Positions 51,493 through 63,604 of a stretch of 64,000 nt of DNA are shown here, in pieces. Position 1 is the first letter of the stretch, and every line of letters begins with the position of its first letter. This DNA comes from Nocardioides sp. LHD-245 (lineage in GTDB: Bacteria; Actinomycetota; Actinomycetes; Propionibacteriales; Nocardioidaceae): the NCBI RefSeq assembly GCF_030929495.1, contig NZ_JAVFWN010000002.1, positions 372,001-436,000 on the forward strand. The letters run 5' to 3'. The notes beneath the pieces are model-generated. The model worked only from the letters and a program-made list of their open reading frames with translations. It did no database searches and was not told the DNA's origin. The position numbers and the translations under genes were made by a program.

Positions 51493-52967
51493 CGCCTGCT
51501 CTCCTTACGAAGGGGGGTGGGCACCGTCACGCGCGGCCAGGGTCGGGCCAGCTCGAACGCCGAGATCGCCCGGAGGACCTCGGCGTCGCCGTACCTCGGG
51601 CCGATCACCTGCAGGCCCACCGGCAGACCGCCGACGGTGCCCATCGGCACGGATGCGCTGGGGTTGCCGGTGAAGTTGGTCAGATAGGTCATGCACCAGC
51701 CGATCAGCGGGTCGACCGGCTCGCCCTCGATGCTGGACGGCCCCACGGTGTCGCCGTCGTCGCCGTTCGGCACGGGCATCGCGGCCACCGTCGGCGAGAC
51801 GACGAGGTCGTACGTCGCGAACACCCGGAGCATCTCGTCGTAGACGTGGGTGCGGGTCCGCGCGTCCTCGATCTGGCTGTCGATGCCGAGCTCCGGCACC
51901 CGCCGCACACGCTCGGTCAGCTGCGCGGGCAGCGGCCCGAGCGTGTCCCACTCGTAGCCCTCGTCGAGGAGCTGACGGAACCCCTCGTAGGCACCCACCG
52001 CCGTGGTCCGGCACCAGGTCTCGGTGAGCTCGGCGTGGCTGTGCCTCCAGTCGAACGCCACCTCCTCGACCTCGGCGCCCAGCGACTCGAGGACCCGGAC
52101 GGCCTCGTGGAAGGTCCGCACGATCTCGCGTTCGACGGGGAAGATGCCGAAGTCCGCGGTGACGCCGATCCGGACGCCCCGCAGCGAGCGCTCCCCCAGG
52201 CGGTCGGTGAAGCGAGGCACCGGTGCGCCGACACTCAGCGGATCCCGGACGTCGGGGCCCGCCAGCGCCGCCAGGGCCAGCGCGCAGTCCTCGGTGCTGC
52301 GCGTGATCGGGCCCTCGTACAGGAACAGCGCGTGGCCGAACGCGTTGGGGCGGTTGACGAAGGGGATCGTGCCCGCGGAGGGCTGGAAGCCGACGGCGCC
52401 GCACCAGGCCGACGGGATCCGGATCGAGCCGCCGCCGTCGGTGGCACCCGCCACCGGGACCAGACCGCCCGCGACCGCCGCCGCGCTCCCCCCAGAGGAC
52501 CCGCCCGCGTTGCGGTCCAGGTCGTGCGGGTTCCGCGTGGGGCCGGTCACCGTGTTGTCCGTGGTGCCACGGAAGCCGAACACGGGGCTGTTGGTCTGGC
52601 CCACGACGATCGCGCCGGCCGCCTCCATCCGCGACGGGAACACGCTCCAGCCCGTCGCCCTGCGGCCCAGCAGCCCGGGCACCTGCCCGAGAGTCGCCGG
52701 CCAGCCGGGCCGATGGCCGAAGAGGTCCTTCATCAGCGTCGGTACGCCGGCCAGGGGGCCGACGTCCTCGCCGGCGCCGATCCGGCGCTCCAGCTCGACC
52801 GCGCGCGACGTCGCCTCGTCGTACGCGACGAAGGTGACGGCGTTGAGCAGCGGGTTGATCAGCTCGATCCGCGACAGCGTCGCATCGAGGACCTCGACGG
52901 GAGACACCTCGCGGGCGCGCACCGCGCTCGTGATCGAGGCCGCCCCCGCGTCCAGTAGTTCGTCCAT
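51489..52967 (-). CDS. Amidase signature family enzyme
   Basis: The 492-residue enzyme has the Ser-cisSer-Lys site: Lys80 (PTLMKDLFG), Ser157-158 (NAGGSSGGSAA) and the nucleophile Ser181 (DGGGSIRIPS). It hydrolyses an amide to acid and ammonia. It leads the operon amidase-permease-LuxR; GGAGG precedes the ATG at 52967. It may convert an imported amide or carbamoyl compound; the substrate is unknown. Confidence 0.92.
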   Translation of the reverse strand: MDELLDAGAASITSAVRAREVSPVEVLDATLSRIELINPLLNAVTFVAYDEATSRAVELERRIGAGEDVGPLAGVPTLMKDLFGHRPGWPATLGQVPGLLGRRATGWSVFPSRMEAAGAIVVGQTNSPVFGFRGTTDNTVTGPTRNPHDLDRNAGGSSGGSAAAVAGGLVPVAGATDGGGSIRIPSAWCGAVGFQPSAGTIPFVNRPNAFGHALFLYEGPITRSTEDCALALAALAGPDVRDPLSVGAPVPRFTDRLGERSLRGVRIGVTADFGIFPVEREIVRTFHEAVRVLESLGAEVEEVAFDWRHSHAELTETWCRTTAVGAYEGFRQLLDEGYEWDTLGPLPAQLTERVRRVPELGIDSQIEDARTRTHVYDEMLRVFATYDLVVSPTVAAMPVPNGDDGDTVGPSSIEGEPVDPLIGWCMTYLTNFTGNPSASVPMGTVGGLPVGLQVIGPRYGDAEVLRAISAFELARPWPRVTVPTPLRKESRR

Positions 52968-53075
52968 TGCTTCCTCCAGACAGGGCGCGGATGCCAGCGC
53001 ACTTGTGACGTGCCGCACACGCTAGGGAGGAGGGACGGGGGCTTACATCGGGTGAAATACGTAGGTCTGCCAGCG

Positions 53076-53837
53076 CTAGGACAGGAGTCCGAGCCGGCGC
53101 GCCTCGACGACCGCTGCCTGCCGCGTGCCGGCGTGCAGCCGGGCCATCGCGGCCCGCAGGTAGCTCTTGACCGTCGGGAGGGAGAGCCCGAGGTGCTCGG
53201 CGATCTCGGCGTTGCGCAGGCCCAGCTCCACCAGCGCGAGGACGTCGACCTGGCGCGGCGTCAGCTCGGTCTCCGGCTCCCCCGGCGGTGCGCTTTCGTC
53301 GGGGCCGGCGCGGCGGCTCTCGAGGCGGGCCGGCACCGTGCGGATCGCCTCCGCGGCGAGCAGCATGCGCAGGCGCAGGTCGACCTGGTCGCGGACGTCG
53401 AGCTCGTGGGCGACCTGCCCGGCCTGGCGTTCCAGGCAGCGGACCAGCTCGGGGCCCCGGGCAGGTGAGCGCGTCCCGGCGTACAGCAGGCCCCGCATGC
53501 GGCGGCGCACGATGATCGGCGCGACCGCGAGGGTGACGATGCCCTCGCCGAGGATCTGGTCGTCGAAGTCGTGGGTGATCTCGTCGGCGGTGGCGTAGTC
53601 GTCCACGACCAGCGGGCGCCGGACGTCCCAGCTGCGGCCGCCGAGGCCGCGCGAGGGCATCAGCACGATCGAGCTCAGCTTCCGGGTCGCCGCGCCCGCC
53701 ACCGCGGTGACGCGGACCTGGCCCTGGTCGTAGAGGCCGGCGAAGGAGACGGCTCCACGGATCGCCTGGCGGACCTCGCGGCTGGCCTGCTTGATCAGGG
53801 CCATGTCGCTCGGGCGCATGAGATCCACGGACACCAC
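53076..53837 (-). CDS. GAF-LuxR transcriptional regulator
   Basis: The 253-residue protein has an N-terminal GAF-like domain (about residues 20-135) and a C-terminal LuxR domain, LTPRQVDVLALVELGLRNAEIAEHLGLSLPTVKSYLRAAMARL (split: helix-turn-helix near residues 195-235). It lies between the amidase operon (same strand, upstream side) and the divergent acetyl-CoA synthetase gene. It could control either. The first GTG at 53837 is used; a later ATG gives a protein six residues shorter. Confidence 0.85.
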   Translation of the reverse strand: MVSVDLMRPSDMALIKQASREVRQAIRGAVSFAGLYDQGQVRVTAVAGAATRKLSSIVLMPSRGLGGRSWDVRRPLVVDDYATADEITHDFDDQILGEGIVTLAVAPIIVRRRMRGLLYAGTRSPARGPELVRCLERQAGQVAHELDVRDQVDLRLRMLLAAEAIRTVPARLESRRAGPDESAPPGEPETELTPRQVDVLALVELGLRNAEIAEHLGLSLPTVKSYLRAAMARLHAGTRQAAVVEARRLGLLS

Positions 53838-53942
53838 TACCTACCTTCGGACGTGCCGGACGGACACTCGGGCACTTGAGCATGTGGCGCAGACCACGAC
53901 GCACCCGTGATTCTCGCGGGCGCACCCCACGGAGGCAAGCAG

Positions 53943-55909
<1,967 letters not shown>

Positions 55910-55910
<1 letters not shown>

Positions 55911-56491
55911 TGCGCCTGCTGATCATGGGACCGCCGGGCGCCGGCAAGGGCACCCACGCCGGCGCGCTCGCCTCTCTCGTCGGAGGTCCGCACATCTCGA
56001 CCGGCGACCTCTTCCGCGACAACATCGCGCGGCGTACCGAGCTCGGCCGGCTCGCGGAGAAGTACATCTCCGCCGGCGAGTACGTCCCCGACGAGATCAC
56101 CGACGACATGGTGCGCGACCGCCTCGGCCGGCCCGATGCCGCGCGGTCCTTCGTCCTCGACGGCTACCCGCGCACCGGCGCCCAGGTGGCCGCCCTCGAC
56201 GCCCTGCTCGACGCCCGCGGCACCGGCGTCGACGGTGTCGTCGCGCTGACCGTCCCCGACGACGAGCTCGTCGCGCGCATCCTGCGCCGCTCGGCCGTCA
56301 GCGGGCGCAGCGACGACTCCGAGGACGTCGTCCGGCACCGGCTGGCGGTGTACGCCGACCAGACCGCCCCGCTCGTGCGGGCCTACGGCGACCGCGGCCT
56401 GCTGCACCGCGTCGACGGCACCGGTTCGATGGAGGAGGTGCGGCTCCGGGTCGAGAGCGCCGTCGCGGCGGCGGCCGGGCCGGACGCCTGA
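55910..56491 (+). CDS. adk: Adenylate kinase, short (LID-less) type
   Basis: The 193-residue kinase has P-loop GPPGAGKGTHAG, STGDLFRDNIARR, the AMP-binding FVLDGYPRTGAQ and RHRLAVYADQTAPL. The zinc-type LID is missing, as in short adenylate kinases. It starts in the acs stop codon (TGATG). It probably recycles AMP from Acs and may not be the only adk in the genome. Confidence 0.9.
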
Positions 56492-56567
56492 GCTGTGCCT
56501 GGTCCGGAGAGCCGGCTCGGCTCCGGGACGTCCATGGTCCGCACCCGCCGGGCCGAGCAGACAGCCG

Positions 56568-56601
56568 GACGGGGACCGGGGCCTGAGCCCCGATCCCCGT
56601 C
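56568..56601. terminator. Bidirectional terminator between adk and the surface-protein gene
   Basis: GACGGGGACCGGGGC (56568-56582) pairs with GCCCCGATCCCCGTC (56587-56601) with one mismatch and a CTGA loop, between convergent genes. Confidence 0.7.
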
Positions 56602-56612
56602 CTCGTCATCGA

Positions 56613-59600
56613 TCAGTCCAGCGCACCCCGGCGCCGTCCGGTCACCAGGAACGCGACCCCGCCCAGGATCAGCACCAGGGCGGCGATGATCAGGCCAATG
56701 CCGATCGGCGAGCCGGTGCCGGGCAGGCCAGCGGAGCTGCTGACTCCGGCGACACCGCCGCCGTTACGCTCGCCGGCGCTCGCGCCGTCGACGTCCCCGG
56801 TCGGGACGACCCCCGCGTCCCAGGTGGGGTCGATGCCCTCGCTGGCACCGACGGTCCGGTCGTAGGACCGCACCAACGCGGTGTTGCTGTCGTCGAGCAC
56901 GATCGGACCGGTCGTACCACGCACCCGGTGGGCGTCGGAGTCCCGCGCGTCATCACTGCCGGCGTCACGGCGGGTGAACGCGTACTTCTTCGCCTGCTGC
57001 TTCGTCAGCGTGAACCGGACCTGGTAGGTACCGGCCGGCAGGTCGTCGAACAGGTAGCGGCCCGCCGCGTCGGTGAGCATCGAGGCGACCACCCCGCCGG
57101 TGCGGACGTCCAGGAGCTCGACCTGTACGCCGGCCAGCGGCTTCTCGCCCCCGCCCTGGCGACCGTCGCCGTTCTCGTCGATCCAGACGACGTCGCCGAT
57201 CGCGTAGCTCTTCAGCACGAAACCGAAGTCCAGCGTCGGGTCGCGATCCCCGTCCTCGCCCAGCCCACCGGTCAGCGACGTGGCCTCCCACAGGTCCGAG
57301 TCGCCCTCGCGGTCCCCGACCTTGGCCGGTGCGGGGGTGTAGGGCGCCAGCGCCTTCGCCGAGGCGGTGCGGTCGATCTGCACACGGTAGGTGTCCGATC
57401 CGGTCAGGGCCGGCAGATCGTCGAACGAGTAGCGCCCCTCCGCGTCGGTCGTCCGCGGCCCGACCGGCTGGCCGAACACGTCCGTCACGGGCCGGCCGTC
57501 CGGACCGACCAGGACCAGCACGACGCCCGGGATGCCGGGCTCGCCGGCGTCCTGACGGCCGTCACGGTCCTGATCGAGCCAGACCAGGTCGCCGACCGAG
57601 ACCCGCTTGAGCACCACGCCCGCGTCCCAGGTCGGGTCCACGCCCTGCGTGGCCTCGAAGGGCTGGTCGGCATAGCTGCGGCTGAGGGCGGTGTTGGTGT
57701 CGCCGAGCCGGAACGAGGCCGTCAGACCCTCGGCAGGATCGGCCTGCACCTGGGCGTCGGAGTCCCTCACGTCGTCACCCGCCTCGGTGGCGGTGAACTG
57801 GTAGCGCGCGGCCTGGTCGGACGTCAGCGTGAAGCGGACCCGATAGTCGCCCTCTCCCAGCTCGTCGAACAGGTAGCGGCCCTGGGCGTCGGTCGTCGTG
57901 GCCCCGACCACGTCGCCGTGCACGTCCCTGACCGGATCGCCGTCGGCGTCGGTCAGCTCCACGCGTACGCCGGCCAGGGGCCCCTCGTCGGTGTCCTGGA
58001 TCCCGTCGCGGTCCCGGTCGATCCAGACCACGTCACCCACGGCGTACGACTTGAGCATGAACCCGAAGTCCAGCGTCGGGTCGTGCGCACCGTCGTCCTG
58101 CAGCTCGCCCGGAAGGGTCGAGACCTCGCCGGTGGAGGAGTCGCCGGCACGGTCGCCACGGCCGGCGGGGGCCGGCACATACGGCTCGAGCACCTCGAGG
58201 GTCTGCGGGTCGTCGGCCACGATCCGCACCGTGTAGGTCTCCGTCCCGGTCAGCGCCGGAAGCCGCTCGAAGAGGTACTCGCCGTCAGGGCCGGTCCGGA
58301 CCGGCGCCACAGGCTGGTCGTCGATGTCGGTCACCGGCCGGCCGTCGGGGCCGACCAGCTCCAGCAGCACGCCGGGGATGCCCGGCTCGCCCGTGGTCTG
58401 GCGTCCGTCGCGGTTCTCGTCGAGCCACACGAAGTCGCCCACCGACACGGCCTTGGGCCGCGTGTGCGCCCGCCACGGGTCGTCGTCGGTGACCTTCTCC
58501 CGCGAGTGGATGCCGATCCCGGTGACGCTCGCCCGGTCGACGTGGCTCTGGGCGAAGCCGTCCAGGGTGAGCGTGCCGGTGCACTCGAACTTCGCACCCG
58601 GCTGGAACGGACCGGACCACTGAGTGCCCGGCGTCGCGCCACCGGGGAACGCGCAGGCCAGGTCCTGCACGACACCGGCGCCGGAGACCAGCTCGTCGGA
58701 GACCTCGATGTCCGTCAGGGGCTCCCCGCCGTCGTTCGAGATCGTGAACCGGATCTGCTGAGCCTCGTCGATGGTCAGCTCCTTGCCGGGGCCGGCCGCG
58801 TCGAAGTCGCCGTAGAAGCCGTCGTTGACGAGCGCCCCGGCCGCGTCGTAGAGCGGACCGGAGGACGTCGGCTCGACGGTCCACTTCTCGATGTCGATGC
58901 TCGGCGGGTCGCCGGGCTCGATGGTGGCGTGGCTGTCGTCGATGATGTTGACGATCGGCTCGGTGACGTCGGAGGGGTCGTTCACCCTGACGACGAGGTA
59001 CGCCGCGATCGGCTGGCTGGCGTCGAGCACCGTGCCCGTCTTCTGGCGCAGGGTCACCGTGCGCCCGGCCGCGTCGTAGACGGCTTGGAGGTTGCCACCG
59101 ATGTCACGCGGCCCGGTGACGGCACCCGCGCCGGTGGCGGCGTCGGCCTCGTCGACGAAGCCGACGAAGCTCACTCCGGCCGGCAGCTTGTCCACGACGG
59201 GGCTGATCACCACGCCGTTGAAGTTGCCGTGCGGCAGGAACTCGACCCGGTAGGTGTAGAGGTCCCGGATCAAGGTGCCGTCGGCGTCGACGTAGGCCTT
59301 GAGGGTCGGCACCCACTCCTCGTCCCACGGGTCGAAGACCCGCTTGCGGACCTCCGCCTCGTCGCCGTACGACGTGGACTCGGTCGTGTGCTCGGACCAG
59401 TAGTGCGTCTTCTCGTCCTCGCCGTGGAGAACGGCCCGGTTGCGGATCTCCAGGGTCTCCTTGACCGGCGGCGGACCGGCCGCTCCGATCGGGCGCGTGG
59501 TCAGGTCGATGACGACGCGCCACTCCTTGTCCGTGCCCCGGGCCCGGACGAGCGCCTTGCCCGCGTCGCTGAGCTCGATCTTCAGGTCGCTGCCGATCTT

Positions 59601-61556
59601 GGTGACCACGAGGTGCGAGGCGTCGAGGTTCTGGCCGTCGTACTTGCTGCCGCCGCTGCCGTCACCGGGGACGATCACGTCGGACAGGGTGCCGGGCAGC
59701 ACGAAGAGGTCGGGGTCGACGGCGTCGACGATGTGGCTCTTGGTGGCGTCGATCCCCTTGCCGCCGGCGAGGCGGAAGGTGTAGCGGACCGTGGTGGACT
59801 CACCCGGCTCGACCTCGGTGCTGCTGGCGAGACCCGACTTGGCGAAGACGGTCTCGTCGTTGTAGCCGTCCGTGCCGTCGGGGAGCTCGACGATCGTCAC
59901 GTCGACCTGGCGCGAGGCCGGGCTGCCGGTGGTGTAGTCGAAGGTGGCCGTGTTGCGCAGCCGGTACGCCGTCGCGCCGGCGATCGTGGTCGAGCCGGCC
60001 TTGGTCAGCCCGGTCACGCTGTTGACCAGCACCTTGGCGCGGATGTCGACGTTCGTGGCGTCGTCCTTGCCCACGTTGATCAGCAGGACCTGCCCGCTGA
60101 CGCAGTACCTGCCGACGAAGGCGTCGCCGCGGAAGTCCGCGGCCGTGGTGCCCGGGCAGGTGCCAGCGTCGCTCAGCGTGAGGCCGCCGGCGCCGCCGGA
60201 GCCGCGCCCGACGGTGGTGAGGAAGCCCGGGTCGCCGGTCTTCCACGTGGCCTGGGTGGGCAGCTCGTCGCGGATGACGACGTTCTGGCCGAGGACGCGG
60301 TTCGGGTTCGCGCCGTCGTTGTCCCACCTCGTCAGGTCAGCGCGCAGGGTGTAGGTGAGGTCCTCCGGCGGAGTGAGGTCACCGTCGGCGTCGGTCTCGA
60401 CGTTGCGCGAGGACCAGCTCGCGCTCTTGGCGAAGGCAGCGTTCAGGTCCGGCCCCGGGTTCGGGTCGGCCACGGTGCCCCGCAGGCGCAGGTGGGCGGT
60501 CCGCTCGATGCTGCCGCCGAACCTCGCGGTGTTGTTGAGCTCGATCTGGAAGGTGCCGTGGCCGGCGCCGGCCGCCAGGGCGTCGTACTTCGCCTGGAGT
60601 GCGGTCTGCAGGGCGAGACGCGCGGCCTCGTCGGGAACGCGGACCTTGTACTCGACGCTGAGCAGCGACGGCGCGGGGAGGTCGACCCTGGTGGAGAACG
60701 AGTCCCCGTTCAGCGTGGGAGCGAAGGGGAAGGGGTCCTGGACCGTGCGGTTGAGCAGGTCGTCGTCCCAGGAGGTCAGCTTGGCCGCGAACGAGCCGGG
60801 AACGTACGCGAGGCCGGACGGCAGCGTGTCGGCGATCTCCCAGTCGGTGCGCGCCGGGCCCGCGTTGGGCGTGTCGACCTCGAGCCGGTAGGTCAGCGTG
60901 TCGTCGAGGATCGCCGGGGAGACCGCGACGACGCCGTCGGTGACCGTGACCCGGTTGTTGGGCCAGACCAGGGGGTTGCCGCTGGGACGGTCGGAGCCGT
61001 TGAGCTTCTTGGCGTACCGCTCGCTCGTCACGTTCGCCGGCTGGTCGCCGTTGTTGACGATGACGACGGGCACCGAGCTCTGGTCGCCGTCGATCTTCCA
61101 GGTGATCGGCTCCTTGGTGCTGTGCTCGACCGAGTCGACCGTCAGGTCGATGTCGAAGACCCCCTGGTTGACCGTCGTGGGCCACGGGTCCTTGAAGGTG
61201 ATGACGACCTTGTTGCCCGTCTGGGTGATCGACTCGATCGCCTCGTTGCCGCTCGGCTTCGACACCTCGACGTTCGGGCCGAACTCGAACTCCACCGACG
61301 TGCCGGCACCGACGCCGCGGTCGTACTGCACGCGCAGCTTGAGCTTGTCGCCTTCCGCGAGCACCGTGCCCGGCGCGACCGGCTGGCCGTTCTTGAGCAG
61401 GCTGCTGGTGATGCCGGGCACGGCCGCGCCGGCGGACGGGCTGATGCCGGCCACCGTCAGGATGGCGAGCAGCAGCGCGATCGTCATCGAGAGCACGGGT
61501 CGGACATGCGAACTGTTTTCCGGCGCGCCAATAGACGCCGGGTTGGAGCTGGTCAC
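56613..61556 (-). CDS. Large LPGTG-anchored surface protein with SdrD B-like repeats
   Basis: The 1647-residue protein has a signal peptide (RPVLSMTIALLLAILTVAGI, cleavage near AGAAVPG). About 1000 residues of adhesin/DUF11-like beta-rich modules follow, then four SdrD B-like domains (residues about 1035-1585; VGDxVWxDxxxDGxQ calcium-site motifs). It ends with LPGTG, a hydrophobic helix and RRRGALD, a sortase cell-wall anchor. The GTG at 61556 is preferred because CGGAGGG lies 7 bases upstream. It is a single-gene unit ending at a strong terminator. No sortase gene lies nearby. Probable adhesin or stalk protein. Confidence 0.88.
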   Translation of the reverse strand: MTSSNPASIGAPENSSHVRPVLSMTIALLLAILTVAGISPSAGAAVPGITSSLLKNGQPVAPGTVLAEGDKLKLRVQYDRGVGAGTSVEFEFGPNVEVSKPSGNEAIESITQTGNKVVITFKDPWPTTVNQGVFDIDLTVDSVEHSTKEPITWKIDGDQSSVPVVIVNNGDQPANVTSERYAKKLNGSDRPSGNPLVWPNNRVTVTDGVVAVSPAILDDTLTYRLEVDTPNAGPARTDWEIADTLPSGLAYVPGSFAAKLTSWDDDLLNRTVQDPFPFAPTLNGDSFSTRVDLPAPSLLSVEYKVRVPDEAARLALQTALQAKYDALAAGAGHGTFQIELNNTARFGGSIERTAHLRLRGTVADPNPGPDLNAAFAKSASWSSRNVETDADGDLTPPEDLTYTLRADLTRWDNDGANPNRVLGQNVVIRDELPTQATWKTGDPGFLTTVGRGSGGAGGLTLSDAGTCPGTTAADFRGDAFVGRYCVSGQVLLINVGKDDATNVDIRAKVLVNSVTGLTKAGSTTIAGATAYRLRNTATFDYTTGSPASRQVDVTIVELPDGTDGYNDETVFAKSGLASSTEVEPGESTTVRYTFRLAGGKGIDATKSHIVDAVDPDLFVLPGTLSDVIVPGDGSGGSKYDGQNLDASHLVVTKIGSDLKIELSDAGKALVRARGTDKEWRVVIDLTTRPIGAAGPPPVKETLEIRNRAVLHGEDEKTHYWSEHTTESTSYGDEAEVRKRVFDPWDEEWVPTLKAYVDADGTLIRDLYTYRVEFLPHGNFNGVVISPVVDKLPAGVSFVGFVDEADAATGAGAVTGPRDIGGNLQAVYDAAGRTVTLRQKTGTVLDASQPIAAYLVVRVNDPSDVTEPIVNIIDDSHATIEPGDPPSIDIEKWTVEPTSSGPLYDAAGALVNDGFYGDFDAAGPGKELTIDEAQQIRFTISNDGGEPLTDIEVSDELVSGAGVVQDLACAFPGGATPGTQWSGPFQPGAKFECTGTLTLDGFAQSHVDRASVTGIGIHSREKVTDDDPWRAHTRPKAVSVGDFVWLDENRDGRQTTGEPGIPGVLLELVGPDGRPVTDIDDQPVAPVRTGPDGEYLFERLPALTGTETYTVRIVADDPQTLEVLEPYVPAPAGRGDRAGDSSTGEVSTLPGELQDDGAHDPTLDFGFMLKSYAVGDVVWIDRDRDGIQDTDEGPLAGVRVELTDADGDPVRDVHGDVVGATTTDAQGRYLFDELGEGDYRVRFTLTSDQAARYQFTATEAGDDVRDSDAQVQADPAEGLTASFRLGDTNTALSRSYADQPFEATQGVDPTWDAGVVLKRVSVGDLVWLDQDRDGRQDAGEPGIPGVVLVLVGPDGRPVTDVFGQPVGPRTTDAEGRYSFDDLPALTGSDTYRVQIDRTASAKALAPYTPAPAKVGDREGDSDLWEATSLTGGLGEDGDRDPTLDFGFVLKSYAIGDVVWIDENGDGRQGGGEKPLAGVQVELLDVRTGGVVASMLTDAAGRYLFDDLPAGTYQVRFTLTKQQAKKYAFTRRDAGSDDARDSDAHRVRGTTGPIVLDDSNTALVRSYDRTVGASEGIDPTWDAGVVPTGDVDGASAGERNGGGVAGVSSSAGLPGTGSPIGIGLIIAALVLILGGVAFLVTGRRRGALD
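56805..58455 (-). repeat. Four tandem SdrD B-like coding repeats in A-B-A-B order
   Basis: Repeats 1 and 3 share VSVGD(F/L)VWLDxxRDGRQ, GEPGIPGV and end DPTLDFGF. Repeats 2 and 4 share SYA(V/I)GDVVWID and end DPTWDAGVV. Each is about 130-147 residues. The pattern indicates duplication of a two-domain unit. Confidence 0.75.
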
Positions 61557-61812
61557 TGAGATTCCCTCCGTATGCGGACCAATCGCGAGCAGCACCCGGA
61601 ACCGCTCCATGACATCGGCCCCTCCCTAGGGCCGGTCAATGCCGCTACTTTGATCTCCGCACCAGCTCGGCGGCAACTCCGCGGACGCCTGGACGAGGAT
61701 GACCTTTCGCACTGTCTTTTCGCGTCAGATCGCGCCGTCCGGAACGTCTAGGAGGTGGACCAGTTCTGTGGCTTCAGGGCCACGACAGGGCCCGCCGAAG
61801 ATGCGGGCCCGT

Positions 61813-62526
61813 TCATGGCATGCCGCCCGGAAGCCGGCTGGAAGCGGGCACCGATCCTGTTGCGGCACGGGACCCGGTCGCCGCGGCGGCGAAGGTGGTC
61901 ACCAGGACGATGACCGCGACGACGACCAGCGACCACCCGAGGCCGGCGCGCAGCAGCAGAGCGCCCGTGAGAGCGCCGAGCCCGATCGCGACGACCGCCG
62001 CGAGCCGGCGCCACGAGCCGGACCTGGTGCCCAGGCCGAGGCGGGAGTCGGCAGCGAGGCCGGTCAGGGTCGATGTCACGACCACGGTGGTGACGTCCTT
62101 GACCGCCAGGAAGCGGGCTGTCGCGGCCTGTAACCCCATCGCCGCCCCGAGCGTGGTCGTGACGGCGAGGGCGATCGGTTCGCGCTCAGTGCCGACGCTG
62201 CCAGCCGCGACGCCGAGCGCGAGCAGCAGCAAGCCGACCGCGGCGAGGAGGCCGGTCGTCCGTCGCGTCCAGCCCGGTGCGGCCCCACGCAGTGCTCGGC
62301 CACCGACAGCGGCGCCCACCATGAACCCTGCCAGGGCGAGCAGCGGACCCGCGACGGGCAGCCCGTCCGCGCCCGTCAAGGCCATTCCGAGGATGACCAC
62401 GTTGCCGGTCATGTTGCCGGTGAAGACCCGGTCGAGGCCGAGGAATCCGATCGCATCCACGATGCCGGTGGTGAAGGTCAGTGCGATCATCGCCCACAGC
62501 TGAGGGCGTTCCGGCACGGTGCTCAC
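61813..62526 (-). CDS. DUF1275 (YoaK) family membrane protein
   Basis: The 237-residue protein has about six hydrophobic helices and the family signatures GIVDAIGFLGLDRVFTGNMTGN and MGLQAATARFLAVKDVTTVVVTSTLTGLA. Function unknown; transport is often assumed. It stands alone. The 256 bases between it and the surface-protein gene hold both promoter regions and no other feature that I recognise. Confidence 0.88.
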   Translation of the reverse strand: MSTVPERPQLWAMIALTFTTGIVDAIGFLGLDRVFTGNMTGNVVILGMALTGADGLPVAGPLLALAGFMVGAAVGGRALRGAAPGWTRRTTGLLAAVGLLLLALGVAAGSVGTEREPIALAVTTTLGAAMGLQAATARFLAVKDVTTVVVTSTLTGLAADSRLGLGTRSGSWRRLAAVVAIGLGALTGALLLRAGLGWSLVVVAVIVLVTTFAAAATGSRAATGSVPASSRLPGGMP

Positions 62527-62659
62527 GGCGCCTCCGCCGATGTCAGGACGTGTCGAGGCCGGCGACCTGCAGTCGCGGGACCGCCGGAGCGAGGCGACCC
62601 TGGTGCCGTCGTGCGGAGCGATGCCGAAGGCCCAGCAGGTCCGCCTGGGGGCAGCTCGA

Positions 62660-63604
62660 TCATGCGACCTCGAGCACAGCCTTGCCGTGCAGCTTGCGCT
62701 GGCGCAGCAGGGCGAACGGTGTCGCGTGATCGTCCCACGGACCGCGCCAGGTGACCTCGGCCTCGAGTCGCCCCTCCGCCACCTCGGTCGCCAGCAGGCT
62801 GAGGTCGTCCCCGGGCGGCGGTCCCCCGTGCAGATGGAAGGTGACCAGCCGGCGGTCGTGGAGGCCGCCGTGCGCGTGGAACGCCCCGACCGGGAACACG
62901 GTCTCGGTCACCGTGGCGTGGCCGACGGCCACCACCACGCCCCCGGGCCGCAACGCGAGGTAGCTCGCAACGAGCTGGTCACCGGCCACCAGGTCGACGA
63001 CTCCGTCGAGACGACCGTCGATGTCACTCGGGTGACCGACGACCTCGTCCGCGCCGAGCTCGCGCAGCCGCGGCCCGAGCTCGGCCGGGCTCGTGGTCGA
63101 CGCGACGACGTGCGCTCCCCCACGACGCGCGAGCTGCACGGCGTACCGGCCGACACCGCCGCCGGCGCCGGTGATCAGGACGCGCTTCCCGAGCGTTCCG
63201 GTGATCTGCAGCGCCCGGAGCGCTGTCGTCGCAGCGACGGGCAGCGTCGAGAGACCGGCAGGGTCGGTCCCCGCCGGCGCCGTACCGAGCCAGCTGGTAG
63301 GGACGGCCCGGAGCTCCGCCCAGCCGCCGAGCCCGCCGTGCGTGACGACGAGCGCGCCCGCGGGCGGGCCCGATCCGTCTGCGGCCGCGCGCTCGACGAC
63401 CCCCGCGGAGTCCCACCCCGGCACGGTGCCGTCCGGGAGGTCGAAGATGCCGGCGTTCACCTCGCCGAAGTTCAGCCCGACGGCGCTGGTGCGCACCAAG
63501 GCCTCGTTCGGCGCCGGCTGCGGGACCGGGACGTCGGTGGCCAGCCGTACCCCAGCCTCGGTGGCCGCGTCACGGACCAGCGCCCGCATCGTCGACTCAG
63601 GCAT
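62660..63604 (-). CDS. Zinc-independent MDR-family oxidoreductase (quinone reductase-like)
   Basis: The 314-residue protein has an N-terminal GroES-like domain ([33 protein letters not shown]) and a nucleotide-binding fold ([31 protein letters not shown]). No zinc ligand cysteines are present, as in quinone oxidoreductases. Its start overlaps the end of the next SDR gene by eight bases, so they share a transcript. Confidence 0.9.
   Translation of the reverse strand: MPESTMRALVRDAATEAGVRLATDVPVPQPAPNEALVRTSAVGLNFGEVNAGIFDLPDGTVPGWDSAGVVERAAADGSGPPAGALVVTHGGLGGWAELRAVPTSWLGTAPAGTDPAGLSTLPVAATTALRALQITGTLGKRVLITGAGGGVGRYAVQLARRGGAHVVASTTSPAELGPRLRELGADEVVGHPSDIDGRLDGVVDLVAGDQLVASYLALRPGGVVVAVGHATVTETVFPVGAFHAHGGLHDRRLVTFHLHGGPPPGDDLSLLATEVAEGRLEAEVTWRGPWDDHATPFALLRQRKLHGKAVLEVA

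Noticed and set aside
56928..61559. 1.5-kilocodon plus-strand open frame opposite the surface-protein gene
   Set aside because: The complementary strand encodes a signal peptide, SdrD B-like repeats and an LPGTG anchor; the plus-strand translation is biased filler.
61557..61812. Possible small gene or RNA in the gap between the surface protein and the DUF1275 gene
   Set aside because: Short open frames lack ribosome sites and recognisable sequence; no conserved RNA shape was recognised by eye.
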